Part shown: one piece after another, positions 42,811 to 52,279 of the stretch | How the letters are laid out: the number at the start of each line of letters is the position of its first letter | Numbering within the stretch: position 1 is the first letter of the stretch | Notes under the pieces: generated by a model | The model's database searches: none | What the model was told of the DNA's origin: nothing | Seen by the model: only the letters and a program-made list of their open reading frames with translations | NCBI GenBank assembly: GCA_023407575.1 | Contig: JAEYLX010000027.1 | Location: 62,001-126,000, forward strand | Origin: Bacillota bacterium | Lineage (GTDB): Bacteria > Bacillota > Clostridia > Lachnospirales > Lachnospiraceae | Direction: 5' to 3' | Length of the DNA stretch: 64,000 bases | Position numbers and translations under genes: made by a program

Positions 42811-42829
42811 TAACTGTTCAGAACAGTTA
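42811..42829 (+). promoter_or_regulatory. Perfect 19-bp dyad upstream of ispH-rpsA
   Basis: TAACTGTTC-A-GAACAGTTA is a perfect inverted repeat with a single central base. It starts 13 bases after the cmk stop. The short centre is poor for an RNA hairpin and better for a dimeric DNA-binding protein. No known regulator is assigned. Confidence 0.4.
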
Positions 42830-42932
42830 GAATCACAGATACACAAAGATTTGTCCTACTTTTACGCAAGTATATTTCACATAGTAAAAGTATTGGCATA
42901 GGTTTTTACAGTAAAAAGGATGCTGATAAAGA

Positions 42933-44885
42933 ATGAAAGTTACAACAGCAAAAAGCGCAGGTTTCTGCTTTGGTGTTAAACGAGCAGTTGATCTGGTTTA
43001 TAAAGAGGTAGAGGCTGGTTTAAATGTCTATACCTACGGACCAATTATTCATAATGATGAAGTAGTTGCAGATTTAATAAAAAAAGGTGTTAAAGTAACC
43101 TACTCTGCGGAAGAATTAAAAACCCTGCCTAAGGGAACTATAATTATACGTTCTCACGGGATTTCGGAAGCACTGCATAATGAATTTCTCTCAATGGGTC
43201 ATAAAGTGGTTGATGCGACCTGTCCATATGTGAAGAAAATACACAAAGTAGCAAGAGAAAGAAGTCAAAATGCGGAACATATCATTATTATAGGTAATCG
43301 GTCTCATCCTGAAGTTCAGGGGATTATTGGATGGTGTTCTGTTGATGAAAACAATCCAAACAACCCCACTTGCACAGTGATTGAAAATGAGGAGGAAGCA
43401 AAATCCTTTGATCTTGCTAAGAATTTAAAGATATGCATTGTGGCACAGACGACATTTAATTACAAGAAATTTCAAGAATTAGTTGAAATTATATCAGAAA
43501 AGGGTTATGATATATTTGTTTTAAATACGATTTGCAATGCCACACAGGAAAGGCAGACTGAGACCTATCAATTAGCACGGGAATCTGATGCAATGATAGT
43601 CATTGGTGGAGAGCATAGCTCTAATACCAGAAAGCTATATGAAATTAGCAAAAAAGAATGTGAAAATACTTACTATATACAGAAACTTGATGACCTGGAT
43701 TTAACTCTGATTAAATCTTATCGAAACGTAGGTATTACAGCAGGGGCTTCGACCCCAAACAATATTATCAAGGAGGTTCATACCGCTATGTCAGAGAAGA
43801 GTTTTGAACAATTATTAGAAGAAGAGAAAGTAGTGCAAATAAACAACGGTGATGTTGTAGAAGGAATTGTCTTGGCTGTAAAAGAAGATGAAATCATCTT
43901 AAATATAGGCTACAAGTCGGAAGGTGTAATCACAAGAAATGAATACACCAATACCCCTAACGTTGACTTAAGAACTATGGTTAATGTTGGTGATGTTATG
44001 CAGGCTAAGATTCTGAAAGCAAACGATGGTGAAGGCCAGGTTGCATTAACTTACAAGAGACTTGCTGCTGAAAAAGGCAACAAGAGACTTGAAGAAGCAT
44101 TTGAGAAGAAAGAAGTTCTTTCTGCTAAAGTTGCTTCTGTATTAAACGGTGGTTTAAGTGTTATTATTGATGAAGCTAGAGTATTCATTCCTGCAAGCTT
44201 AATTTCAGATTCTTATGAGAAGGATCTTGCTAAGTATCAGGGTGAGAAGATTGATTTCGTTATTACTGAATTCAATCCTAAGAAGAGAAGAATTATTGGT
44301 GATAGAAAGCAGTTAATCGTTGCGAATAAAGAAACCTTAAAGAAAGCTCTTTTTGAGAAAATCGCTGTAGGCGCAACTGTAGAAGGTACTGTTAAGAATA
44401 TTACTGATTTCGGTGCATTCATTGATCTTGGTGGTGCTGATGGTCTTCTTCATATCTCTGAAATGTCTTGGGGCAGAGTTGAGAATCCTAAGAAGGTATT
44501 CAAGGTTGGAGAGACTGTTAAAGCATTTGTTAAAGATATTCAGGGCGAGAAAATTGCTCTTAGTTTAAAATTTGAAGGTGCTAATCCTTGGATTAACGCT
44601 GAGACTAAATTTGCAGTTGGCAATGTAGTAACTGGTTCTGTAGCTCGTATGACAGACTTTGGTGCTTTCATTGAACTTGAAGCTGGTATTGATGCATTAT
44701 TACATGTATCCCAGATTTCTAAAGAGCATGTTGAGAAGCCTGCTGATGCATTAAAAATTGGTCAGGAAATCACAGCAAGAGTAGTAGAATTTAATAAAGA
44801 TGATAAGAAAATAAGCTTAAGCATCAAAGCATTAGAAGCTCCTGAAAAAGAAGAACAGCCAGAAGAGGAAGTATCTGCAGAATAA
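42933..44885 (+). CDS. ispH: Fused IspH (HMBPP reductase) and ribosomal protein S1
   Basis: The 650-residue fusion joins two normally separate proteins. Residues 1 to about 283 are IspH, the iron-sulfur enzyme that makes IPP and DMAPP in the last step of the MEP pathway; cluster cysteines are in SAGFCFGVKRAVD (Cys12), DATCPYVKK and NTICNATQERQ. Residues from about 300 to 635 hold four S1 RNA-binding domains, the last two with NITDFGAFIDLGGADGLLHI and MTDFGAFIEL. The tail is acidic. This fusion is known from Clostridia. A full AAGGAGG (43770-43776) before an in-frame ATG at 43788 (Met286) could allow separate S1 synthesis. Confidence 0.95.
   Translation: MKVTTAKSAGFCFGVKRAVDLVYKEVEAGLNVYTYGPIIHNDEVVADLIKKGVKVTYSAEELKTLPKGTIIIRSHGISEALHNEFLSMGHKVVDATCPYVKKIHKVARERSQNAEHIIIIGNRSHPEVQGIIGWCSVDENNPNNPTCTVIENEEEAKSFDLAKNLKICIVAQTTFNYKKFQELVEIISEKGYDIFVLNTICNATQERQTETYQLARESDAMIVIGGEHSSNTRKLYEISKKECENTYYIQKLDDLDLTLIKSYRNVGITAGASTPNNIIKEVHTAMSEKSFEQLLEEEKVVQINNGDVVEGIVLAVKEDEIILNIGYKSEGVITRNEYTNTPNVDLRTMVNVGDVMQAKILKANDGEGQVALTYKRLAAEKGNKRLEEAFEKKEVLSAKVASVLNGGLSVIIDEARVFIPASLISDSYEKDLAKYQGEKIDFVITEFNPKKRRIIGDRKQLIVANKETLKKALFEKIAVGATVEGTVKNITDFGAFIDLGGADGLLHISEMSWGRVENPKKVFKVGETVKAFVKDIQGEKIALSLKFEGANPWINAETKFAVGNVVTGSVARMTDFGAFIELEAGIDALLHVSQISKEHVEKPADALKIGQEITARVVEFNKDDKKISLSIKALEAPEKEEQPEEEVSAE
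43770..43790 (+). promoter_or_regulatory. Internal Shine-Dalgarno and ATG at the IspH/S1 junction
   Basis: AAGGAGG (43770-43776) lies 11 bases before the in-frame ATG at 43788, which would start an S1 protein with MSEKSFEQLLEEE. It falls exactly between the two functional halves of the fusion gene. Confidence 0.45.
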
Positions 44886-44923
44886 TTACTCATACATCCC
44901 TCGTACGATGAAGGAGACTTACT

Positions 44924-45703
44924 GTGCTTGGAACTTATGAAAATTTCAAACAATCGATCTATGAAATGACTAAGATTGACTTGAATTCTTACAAAGAACG
45001 TCAGATGAAACGACGTATTGAAGCGCTGATTACAAAACATGGAATTAATTCTTATACAGATTATATTTCGAGATTAAAAACAGACAAAACGATTTTAGAC
45101 GAGTTCATTAACTATATAACAATTAATGTATCTGAATTTTTCCGAAATCCAGAGCAATGGCTTTTATTAGAGAAGGAAGTATTCCCGTATCTCTTTGAGC
45201 GTTTTGGGAAGGAATTAAAGATTTGGAGTGCTGCTTGTTCCACAGGGGATGAACCATATTCTCTTGTTATGTTACTTTCTCGTTTTATTCCGCTAAGTCG
45301 TATTAAGATTATTGCTACTGACATTGATAAGAATGTTATGGCAAAAGCAATGGCTGGCTTTTATAATGAGAAAAGTTTAAAAGGAGTTCCAAAGGACTTG
45401 TTAGATAAGTACTTTGTAAAGATTAATGACAGAACTTATCAAATCTCTGAATCAGTCCGTAATTGTGTTGAGTTTAAACAGCATGATTTATTAAGAGAAC
45501 CATATCCAGCTAACTGCGATATGATTGTTTGCCGTAATGTCCTAATCTATTTTACAGATGATGCAAAGAATAAAATTTATGCGGATTTTCATAAGGCTTT
45601 AAAAAGAGATGCTTTATTGTTTGTTGGAAGTACCGAACAAATTATTCAAGCTGGACAAATAGGTTTTCATAATTACAAATCGTTCTTTTATAAAAAGGTT
45701 TAG
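44924..45703 (+). CDS. cheR: Chemotaxis protein methyltransferase CheR
   Basis: CheR methylates glutamates on chemoreceptors using AdoMet. The 259-residue protein has the N-terminal helical domain with YKERQMKRRIEALI, the central ITINVSEFFRNPEQW, the AdoMet site IWSAACSTGDEPYSLVMLL near residue 103 and the C-terminal DMIVCRNVLIYF. A GTG start at 44924 follows AAGGAG by seven bases. It stands alone, without other che genes, only 38 bases behind ispH-rpsA, and is closed by a terminator. It may serve motility genes elsewhere. Confidence 0.93.
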   Translation: MLGTYENFKQSIYEMTKIDLNSYKERQMKRRIEALITKHGINSYTDYISRLKTDKTILDEFINYITINVSEFFRNPEQWLLLEKEVFPYLFERFGKELKIWSAACSTGDEPYSLVMLLSRFIPLSRIKIIATDIDKNVMAKAMAGFYNEKSLKGVPKDLLDKYFVKINDRTYQISESVRNCVEFKQHDLLREPYPANCDMIVCRNVLIYFTDDAKNKIYADFHKALKRDALLFVGSTEQIIQAGQIGFHNYKSFFYKKV

Positions 45704-45725
45704 TAATATCATATAATTAAATATT

Positions 45726-45756
45726 GACCTCCGCTGTTTAAAGGCGGAGGTTTTCT
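45726..45756 (+). terminator. Rho-independent terminator after cheR
   Basis: ACCTCCGC (45727-45734) pairs with GCGGAGGT (45744-45751), followed by TTTTC. Confidence 0.75.
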
Positions 45757-45855
45757 GTTGCTAGAAGGTAAAGTGAGCAATTGTACACATTTTATTGAAG
45801 GATTTGGAATATATTAATGTGTCACGTAAACTCTTAGCACTTTTCAAAAATATGG

Positions 45856-45884
45856 TTGATTTTTAGAATAATACCGTGTATATT
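45856..45884 (+). promoter_or_regulatory. Sigma-A promoter for plsX-acpP
   Basis: TTGATT (45856-45861) and TATATT (45879-45884) have a 17-bp spacer, with a TG just before the -10. The plsX start is 88 bases downstream. No FapR-type operator was recognised. Confidence 0.55.
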
Positions 45885-45971
45885 GTTTTATAGATTAGCT
45901 ACGAGACCCTATGAATATGATTTATAGTTAGTTGCTAAGACTATTCTAACAGCATTATAATGGAGGAAGAT

Positions 45972-46988
45972 ATGCAAAGACAGATTACAATTGCAGTTGA
46001 TGCAATGGGCGGCGATTACGCGCCTGCTGAAGTAATCAAAGGAGCAGTTCTTGCAGTACAGGAAAAGAACGATATCAAAGTCGCTCTCACCGGTGATGAA
46101 GAAATTATTCGAAAAGAACTGCAGTCATATAATTATGACAAAGAACGAATCCTTATTGTACATGCACCAGAAGTCATAACGAATCATGAATCTCCAGTTC
46201 TTGCGATTCGTAGAAAAAAGAATTCATCAATTGTTGCGGCAATGCATATGGTTAAAAACAAAGAAGCAGATGCACTCGTTTCAGCTGGAAGTACCGGTGC
46301 TGTTTTGGCTGGTGGACAGTTGATTGTTGGAAGAATTCCAGGTGTAGAGCGCCCACCTTTAGCGCCTTTACTTCCTACCATGGCAGGAGTTTCACTTTTA
46401 ATTGATTGTGGAGCGAATGTCGATGCAAGACCTTCCCATTTAGTTAAATTTGCAAAAATGGGTTCCATTTATATGGAGAATGTGATTGGAATTAAAAATC
46501 CACGTGTTGCTATTGTTAATATAGGTGCAGAAGAAGAAAAGGGAAATCAACTTGTAAAAGAAACCTTTCCGCTGTTAAAAGACTGTAGTGATATTAATTT
46601 TATTGGCAGCATTGAGGCGAGAGAAATACCGAATGGTGGAGCAGATGTTATCGTTTGTGAAGCATTTGTAGGTAATGTTATTCTGAAATTATACGAAGGA
46701 CTTGGATCAGCATTGGTATCTAAGATTAAGACAGGTTTAATGAGTACCTTTAGAAGCAAAATTGGCGCTTTACTATGTAAGCCGGCACTAAAAGAAACCT
46801 TGAAGGATTTTGACGCCTCCAGGTACGGCGGTGCACCATTGCTTGGGTTAAATGGACTTATTGTAAAAACTCATGGAAATGCTAAAAGTACAGAGGTTCG
46901 TAATTCCATATTACAATGTGTAACGTTTATGGAACAGCATATTAATGATAAAATTAAAATGAATCTTAATAATGAACAAATATTATAA
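45972..46988 (+). CDS. plsX: Phosphate acyltransferase PlsX
   Basis: PlsX converts acyl-ACP to acyl-phosphate, which PlsY uses to start phospholipid synthesis. The 338-residue protein begins with the typical ITIAVDAMGGDYAP and has VSAGSTGAVLAGG near residue 100, the RPPLAPLLPT stretch and the conserved GGAPLLGLNG near the end. The ATG at 45972 is preferred to the one at 45960, because GGAGG (45962-45966) lies five bases upstream of it. It is followed by acpP after 15 bases, so enzyme and carrier are co-expressed. Confidence 0.95.
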   Translation: MQRQITIAVDAMGGDYAPAEVIKGAVLAVQEKNDIKVALTGDEEIIRKELQSYNYDKERILIVHAPEVITNHESPVLAIRRKKNSSIVAAMHMVKNKEADALVSAGSTGAVLAGGQLIVGRIPGVERPPLAPLLPTMAGVSLLIDCGANVDARPSHLVKFAKMGSIYMENVIGIKNPRVAIVNIGAEEEKGNQLVKETFPLLKDCSDINFIGSIEAREIPNGGADVIVCEAFVGNVILKLYEGLGSALVSKIKTGLMSTFRSKIGALLCKPALKETLKDFDASRYGGAPLLGLNGLIVKTHGNAKSTEVRNSILQCVTFMEQHINDKIKMNLNNEQIL

Positions 46989-47003
46989 GAAGGGTGAATG
47001 ATT

Positions 47004-47234
47004 ATGGAATTTGAAAAATTACAAAAAATTATAGGCGAAGTATTAAATGTTGATGCAGATGAGATTACAATGGACACAACTTTTGTTGATGACTTAGGAG
47101 CAGATTCTTTGGATGTTTTCCAGATTATTATGGGTATTGAAGAAGAATTTGATATTGAAATTGCGAATGAAGAAGCAGAGAATATTGTTACCGTAGCAGA
47201 TGCAGTTGAGCAGATTAAAAATGCTATGAACTAA
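47004..47234 (+). CDS. acpP: Acyl carrier protein
   Basis: ACP carries growing fatty acyl chains on a phosphopantetheine arm. The 76-residue acidic protein has the attachment serine in DLGADSLDVFQII and the helix EEEFDIEIANEEAE, both typical. The ATG at 47004 has AAGAAGGG nine bases upstream; the ATG at 46998 is too close. It forms a unit with plsX and is followed by a terminator before rnc. Confidence 0.95.
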   Translation: MEFEKLQKIIGEVLNVDADEITMDTTFVDDLGADSLDVFQIIMGIEEEFDIEIANEEAENIVTVADAVEQIKNAMN

Positions 47235-47307
47235 TAGATGGATTTGAAGGTGTTAATGTTTACGCCTTTCCATAGACAGTGTTATTTATGTAATATTTAT
47301 GGTATGT

Positions 47308-47349
47308 AGAAGCCCTGTGAATAAGGTTTACCTTATTTATGGGCTTTTC
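47308..47349 (+). terminator. Rho-independent terminator after acpP
   Basis: AAGCCC with an inner AATAAGGT pairs with ACCTTATT and GGGCTT (47310-47346), followed by a short TTTTC. Confidence 0.65.
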
Positions 47350-47396
47350 ATCTACATCATCCTTAAAATAAAGAACAAAAGTGTGTACTGCATATA

Positions 47397-47422
47397 GAAA
47401 GAGCTGCCTTGCAGTCTCTTTC
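47397..47422 (+). promoter_or_regulatory. Hairpin in the rnc leader
   Basis: GAAAGAGCTGC (47397-47407) pairs with GCAG-T-CTCTTTC (47411-47422) around a CTT loop, with one bulged T. It lies 26 bases before the rnc start codon and lacks a T-run. RNase III is known to cut its own leader in some bacteria, which makes this a possible autoregulation site. Confidence 0.35.
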
Positions 47423-47448
47423 ATCACATTTTTAGATGGAGATTAAAT

Positions 47449-48165
47449 ATGAAAATACGCAAAAAAATCGAGGAGAAGCTGGAACTTTTAGAGAAGAACA
47501 TCGGTTATCAATTTAGCGATCCATCGATATTACAGCATGCTTTAACCCATAGCTCCTATGCAAATGAGATGAGACTGAACAAGTCTAAGAACAATGAACG
47601 ACTCGAGTTTCTTGGAGATGCCGTACTAGAACTTGTTACTAGTGAGTATGTCTACATTGAAAACAAGGAATTATCCGAGGGAGATTTAACTAAGCTAAGA
47701 GCTAGTATTGTGTGTGAACAGACACTTGCAGCCAGAGCGAGAGATTTAAAGCTTGGAGAATATATATTGTTAGGCAAAGGGGAGGATAGCTCCGGCGGAA
47801 GAGGACGTGACTCCATTCTATCCGATGCACTTGAGGCAGTAATTGGAGCAATTTATCTTGATGGTGGTTTTACTAATGCAAAAGAGTTTATCAAGGTTTC
47901 TTTTTTAGAAGGACTGAAGGATAAAACTCTCTTTTTCGATAGCAAGACTATCTTACAGGAAATCATACAAAACGATACGAATCAAAAGCAGAAACTGCGC
48001 TATAAGCTTATTTCTGAAGAAGGTCCTGATCATAACAAGACCTTTCGTGTTGCTGTTTGTCTTGGAAATGATGAAATAGGATTTGGAACAGGCAGAACCA
48101 AAAAGGCTGCAGAACAGGAAGCAGCGAATCAAGCAATTCAGAATATGAAGCAAAGTGAAAAATAA
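47449..48165 (+). CDS. rnc: Ribonuclease III
   Basis: RNase III cuts double-stranded RNA in rRNA processing and gene control. The 238-residue protein has the catalytic signature NERLEFLGDAVLELV near residue 46, a second acidic block GRGRDSILSDALEAVIGAIYLDGG and a C-terminal double-stranded RNA-binding domain (about 160-235, ending KKAAEQEAANQAI). The ATG at 47449 follows TGGAGAT. It leads the conserved order rnc-smc-ftsY, with a leader hairpin close to its start. Confidence 0.95.
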   Translation: MKIRKKIEEKLELLEKNIGYQFSDPSILQHALTHSSYANEMRLNKSKNNERLEFLGDAVLELVTSEYVYIENKELSEGDLTKLRASIVCEQTLAARARDLKLGEYILLGKGEDSSGGRGRDSILSDALEAVIGAIYLDGGFTNAKEFIKVSFLEGLKDKTLFFDSKTILQEIIQNDTNQKQKLRYKLISEEGPDHNKTFRVAVCLGNDEIGFGTGRTKKAAEQEAANQAIQNMKQSEK

Positions 48166-48260
48166 GTATTGAAAATATGTGAGGATTTAGCTGATCCATC
48201 ATCTATGGGAATGGTTTGGACAGCTTAAAAGTACGATAGTTAGTAGATGGGAGACTATGA

Positions 48261-51200
48261 ATGTATTTAAAAAGTATTGAAGTTCACGGTTTTAAATCAT
48301 TTGCCAATAAAATAGTACTGGAATTTCATGATGGGATTACCGGAATCGTTGGGCCAAATGGAAGTGGTAAGAGCAATGTCGCAGATGCAGTACGTTGGGT
48401 TCTGGGAGAACAAAGCGCAAAACAACTTAGAGGTGCAAGAATGGAGGATGTTATTTTCTCCGGTACGCAAGCACGTAAACCACTAGGATATGCCTATGTT
48501 GCCCTTACAATGGATAATTCAGATCATAAATTACCGATTGATTATGAGGAAGTGACCATTGCCAGAAGAGTCTATCGTTCCGGTGAAAGTGAATATTTAA
48601 TTAATGGAACCTCCTGCCGACTCAAGGATGTCTATGAGATGTTTTTAGATACCGGTATCGGTAAGGAAGGTTATTCTATTATCGGACAGGGACAGATTGA
48701 TAAAATATTAAGTGGAAAACCCGAGGATCGAAGAGAACTTTTTGATGAAGCGGCAGGTATTGTAAAGTTTAAACGCAGGAAGCATACTGCCGAGAAAAAT
48801 TTAGAAGAAGAAAAATTAAATTTATCACGTGTCAGTGATATTATTAAAGAAATAGAAAAACAACTATCACCCTTAGAAAAACAGTCTTCTGTTGCTAAGG
48901 TTTATTTGAAGTTAAAGGAAGAATTAAAGGATCTTGAAGTTAATCAGTTTTTAAAGGAATATGAAAAGCTTCATGTTGCTAAGGAGCAATTAGAGGACAA
49001 GCTGACCATTGCTACGGATGGATTTGAACATGCAAAAACTGATTATGAAAATACAAAAGAAGAATATGTCCGTTTAGAGCAGCAGCTTGAGGAATACGAC
49101 AAGCAGATTGAAGAGGAAAAGCAGAACTATAATGAGCATATTTTAGATAAAGAAAAAGCTGAAAGTGAAATAAAGCTTTTGAAGGAACAAATTAGCTCAT
49201 TTAAGCAGAATGATGAGTACATACATAATCGTATCAATACCAATCAGCAAAATATTGAGTCAAAGAAGTCAGAAGAGAATGGTTATTTGGATGAGAAGGC
49301 TAGTATGGATGAGAAAATTTCAAGCATGGATGATGTTCTCACTGATGCTTTGAATGAATTAACTCACATTAAAAATAATATTATTTCTTATTCCAAAAAT
49401 ATCGAATCCTGCAACAATGAAATATACGAGCATCTTAATGTTAATTCTGGCATTAAAAGTAATATGCAGCGCTATGAAACAATGTTGGAGCAAAATAATT
49501 TTAGAAAAGCAGATTTAAATCAAAAACTGATTAAGAATAAAAGTGAAGAGAGCCAGTTTGAAGAAGTAATTCAAAATTGTACTGAGAGATTGAATCTTAT
49601 TTCACAGAACTTAGTGGAACAGACAAAGGTAAGTGGTGAACTAGAGCTACAAATTGCTGAAACACAGTCATTAATTGATGCAACTAATTTAAAATATAAT
49701 GAACTTCAGGCAAGTTATCTGGGAGAGAAATCTCGACTTGAAACCTTAATGAATTTGACAGAACGGTATGAAGGATATGGTGTCAGTATTAAGAAAGTTA
49801 TGGAGCTTAAGGCACAGAAACCTGGAATCGTTGGTGTTGTAGCAGATATTATTAAAGTAGAAAAGACTTATGAAACTGCCATTGAGACAGCACTTGGTGG
49901 ATCAATACAAAACATTGTAACTGAGGATGAAACCACTGCAAAGAGTTTGATTTCTTATTTGAAGCAGAATAAATTTGGTAGAGCTACCTTTTTACCGCTT
50001 ACTAATATTTCTGCAGGTTCAAATCAGCAGCAAGATAAAGTTCTAAAAGAACCCGGAGTGCTTGGCCTGGCAAATTCTCTTGTGGAGACGGACAAGAAAT
50101 TCCATACCCTAATTGACTATTTGCTTGGTAGAATTATTGTAGTTGATCATATTGATAATGCAACTATGTTAGCTAAGAAATATCAATATTCTCTTCGTAT
50201 TGTAACTCTGGAAGGCGAACTATTAACACCAGGCGGGTCCATCTCTGGTGGAGCATATAAAAATGCAAGTAATTTACTTGGTAGACGTCGTGAAATTGAA
50301 GAAATTGAAGAGCAGGTAACCTTCTTCCAAACTCAAATGAATTCTTTATTGCAAAAAAAGGAAGATGAAAAAGAGAAAAAGCAAAAGTTACGTCAAAATC
50401 TTGAAGGTTTAAAAACACAAATTCAAGAGAACTATCTTGAGCAGAATACCGCAAAGATGAATCTGAATAGAGAAATAGCAAAAAAAGCAGAAGCAGAAGC
50501 TATTTATCAGGAGTATGTAAAAGAGTTACAGGAGATAGAGCTTCAGGCAAAGGATTTAAAAGATAATTTAAATAAACTGAATGATTCTTTAAGCAGTAAT
50601 ATTAAATTGAATAGTGAAAAAGAACAGCAGATTGAGCATTTGTCAAAGCAGTTGGAAGAAGAACGTACAAAAGAACAAGCTGCTAATGAAAAGTCCTCAC
50701 AGTTAAAACTGGAATTGTCTACCTATGAGCAAAATGCGCAATTTATTCTTGAGAATGTAAAGCGTATTAAGAGGGAAATAGAAAAGCTTTTTGAAGAGGA
50801 AGCACAGTTAAAGGCTGATATTTTAAAGGCTACTCTGGCAGTTGAAGAGAAGGAAAAGGCAATAGAGCAAGCACTGTTGTTAAAGAAAAAATATGAAGAT
50901 AGCATCTTAGTATTAGATCAAAGCATCAAAGAAAAAGTCTCGGAGAAAGAAAATATTAATAAGATACATAAAAATTTCTTTACGAAACGAGAAGAACTCT
51001 CTGCACTTATGAATGAGTTAGACAAAGAGTGTTTCCGTCTAAGCGGACAAAAAGAGAAATTGTTGGAACAATCCGAACAGATGATGACTTATATGTGGGA
51101 GGAATATGAGCTTTCCTACACCAGTGCTCTTACGCTGCCAATTGATGAGAAATTAAGCCTCAACCAAGTGAAAAAATTAATTGTAGAAATCAAGGGTAAG

Positions 51201-51821
51201 ATTAAGGAACTTGGAGATGTTAATGTTAACGCAATTGAGGATTTTAAAAATTTATCCGAACGTTATGAATTCTTATCAACCCAAAGAGATGATCTTATGA
51301 AGGCGGAAGAGGCACTTCTTCAAATTATTCATGAGCTGGACAGTGAGATGCGAAAGCAGTTTGAAGAGAAGTTTGAAGCCATTAAGGAGCAGTTTGATAT
51401 TGTGTTTAAGGAACTCTTTGGCGGAGGAAAGGCGGATTTGGAGCTTACAGAAAGTGAAGATATTCTTGAGGCTGGAATTCGTATTAACGCACAGCCACCT
51501 GGAAAGAAGCTTCAGAACATGATGCAACTATCCGGTGGAGAGAAAGCATTAACTGCGATTTCTTTACTATTTGCAATTCAAAATCTGAAACCTTCTCCGT
51601 TCTGCTTACTGGATGAGATTGAAGCAGCGCTTGATGACTCGAATGTAAAACGATTTGCAAAGTATCTTCATAAATTAACAAAGGATACGCAGTTTATCAT
51701 AATTACACATCGTCGAGGAACCATGGCTGCAGCTGATATCCTATATGGTATTACCATGCAGGAAAAAGGTGTATCAACTCTGGTTTCCGTAAGTCTTATT
51801 GAAAATGAATTGGATAAATAA
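48261..51821 (+). CDS. smc: Chromosome segregation protein SMC
   Basis: SMC is the ATPase core of bacterial condensin, acting with ScpA and ScpB (encoded at 17.5-18.8 kb). The 1186-residue protein has the head Walker A GPNGSGKSNV near residue 31 and two long coiled coils. They are split by a hinge at about residues 515-680, with GIVGVVADII and GGSISGGAY. The C-terminal head has the ABC signature LSGGEKALTAI and the Walker B LLDEIEAALDD. Length and layout are normal. The start is at 48261, 95 bases after rnc. Confidence 0.97.
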   Translation: MYLKSIEVHGFKSFANKIVLEFHDGITGIVGPNGSGKSNVADAVRWVLGEQSAKQLRGARMEDVIFSGTQARKPLGYAYVALTMDNSDHKLPIDYEEVTIARRVYRSGESEYLINGTSCRLKDVYEMFLDTGIGKEGYSIIGQGQIDKILSGKPEDRRELFDEAAGIVKFKRRKHTAEKNLEEEKLNLSRVSDIIKEIEKQLSPLEKQSSVAKVYLKLKEELKDLEVNQFLKEYEKLHVAKEQLEDKLTIATDGFEHAKTDYENTKEEYVRLEQQLEEYDKQIEEEKQNYNEHILDKEKAESEIKLLKEQISSFKQNDEYIHNRINTNQQNIESKKSEENGYLDEKASMDEKISSMDDVLTDALNELTHIKNNIISYSKNIESCNNEIYEHLNVNSGIKSNMQRYETMLEQNNFRKADLNQKLIKNKSEESQFEEVIQNCTERLNLISQNLVEQTKVSGELELQIAETQSLIDATNLKYNELQASYLGEKSRLETLMNLTERYEGYGVSIKKVMELKAQKPGIVGVVADIIKVEKTYETAIETALGGSIQNIVTEDETTAKSLISYLKQNKFGRATFLPLTNISAGSNQQQDKVLKEPGVLGLANSLVETDKKFHTLIDYLLGRIIVVDHIDNATMLAKKYQYSLRIVTLEGELLTPGGSISGGAYKNASNLLGRRREIEEIEEQVTFFQTQMNSLLQKKEDEKEKKQKLRQNLEGLKTQIQENYLEQNTAKMNLNREIAKKAEAEAIYQEYVKELQEIELQAKDLKDNLNKLNDSLSSNIKLNSEKEQQIEHLSKQLEEERTKEQAANEKSSQLKLELSTYEQNAQFILENVKRIKREIEKLFEEEAQLKADILKATLAVEEKEKAIEQALLLKKKYEDSILVLDQSIKEKVSEKENINKIHKNFFTKREELSALMNELDKECFRLSGQKEKLLEQSEQMMTYMWEEYELSYTSALTLPIDEKLSLNQVKKLIVEIKGKIKELGDVNVNAIEDFKNLSERYEFLSTQRDDLMKAEEALLQIIHELDSEMRKQFEEKFEAIKEQFDIVFKELFGGGKADLELTESEDILEAGIRINAQPPGKKLQNMMQLSGGEKALTAISLLFAIQNLKPSPFCLLDEIEAALDDSNVKRFAKYLHKLTKDTQFIIITHRRGTMAAADILYGITMQEKGVSTLVSVSLIENELDK

Positions 51822-52279
51822 TTATATTCAGTAACAAGCTAGAAAACCTACTCCGCTGTTTGGTTCTTGCCAAACCAGCATAATATATAAAATTATCTTT
51901 AGAAAATAAGCTTTTATGGTTAATTTCTTAGAGATTATGCATGGCTCTGAACTGTTGCAAATATTTTTACAAATTATGAATAGAATATAAAAGATGGATT
52001 TGGGTCATAAGGTAGGTAATTATGATCTATACGAGCTGGCGAATGAAAGTAAAAGTTAAGTTTTTTTATTCTAAGGTATTGACATAAGTATAAAAGAGTG
52101 AATAATTAATCTTTATTACTTATAAATTTAAATTTTAGGTTGATTATTTGGGAGGATTAACTTAAAACAAGATGAAACGATGAATTGTTTCATCTGTATT
52201 TTTCATTGTCGGTTCGAACACGATAATTATCAACATAAGTGTTATGTTATATGTATGGAATGTTTAATAGGGAGGCTAT
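51822..52279. other. Intergenic region between smc and ftsY
   Basis: This 458-base gap is long for a pair that is usually adjacent. It contains a weak hairpin GCTGTTTGG/CCAAACCAGC (51855-51879), a likely promoter TTGACA (52079-52084) with AATAAT (52101-52106), and a hairpin GATGAAAC/GTTTCATC (52171-52194) in the ftsY leader. A GGGAGG at 52150 precedes only a three-codon ORF. No gene was seen. Confidence 0.45.
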
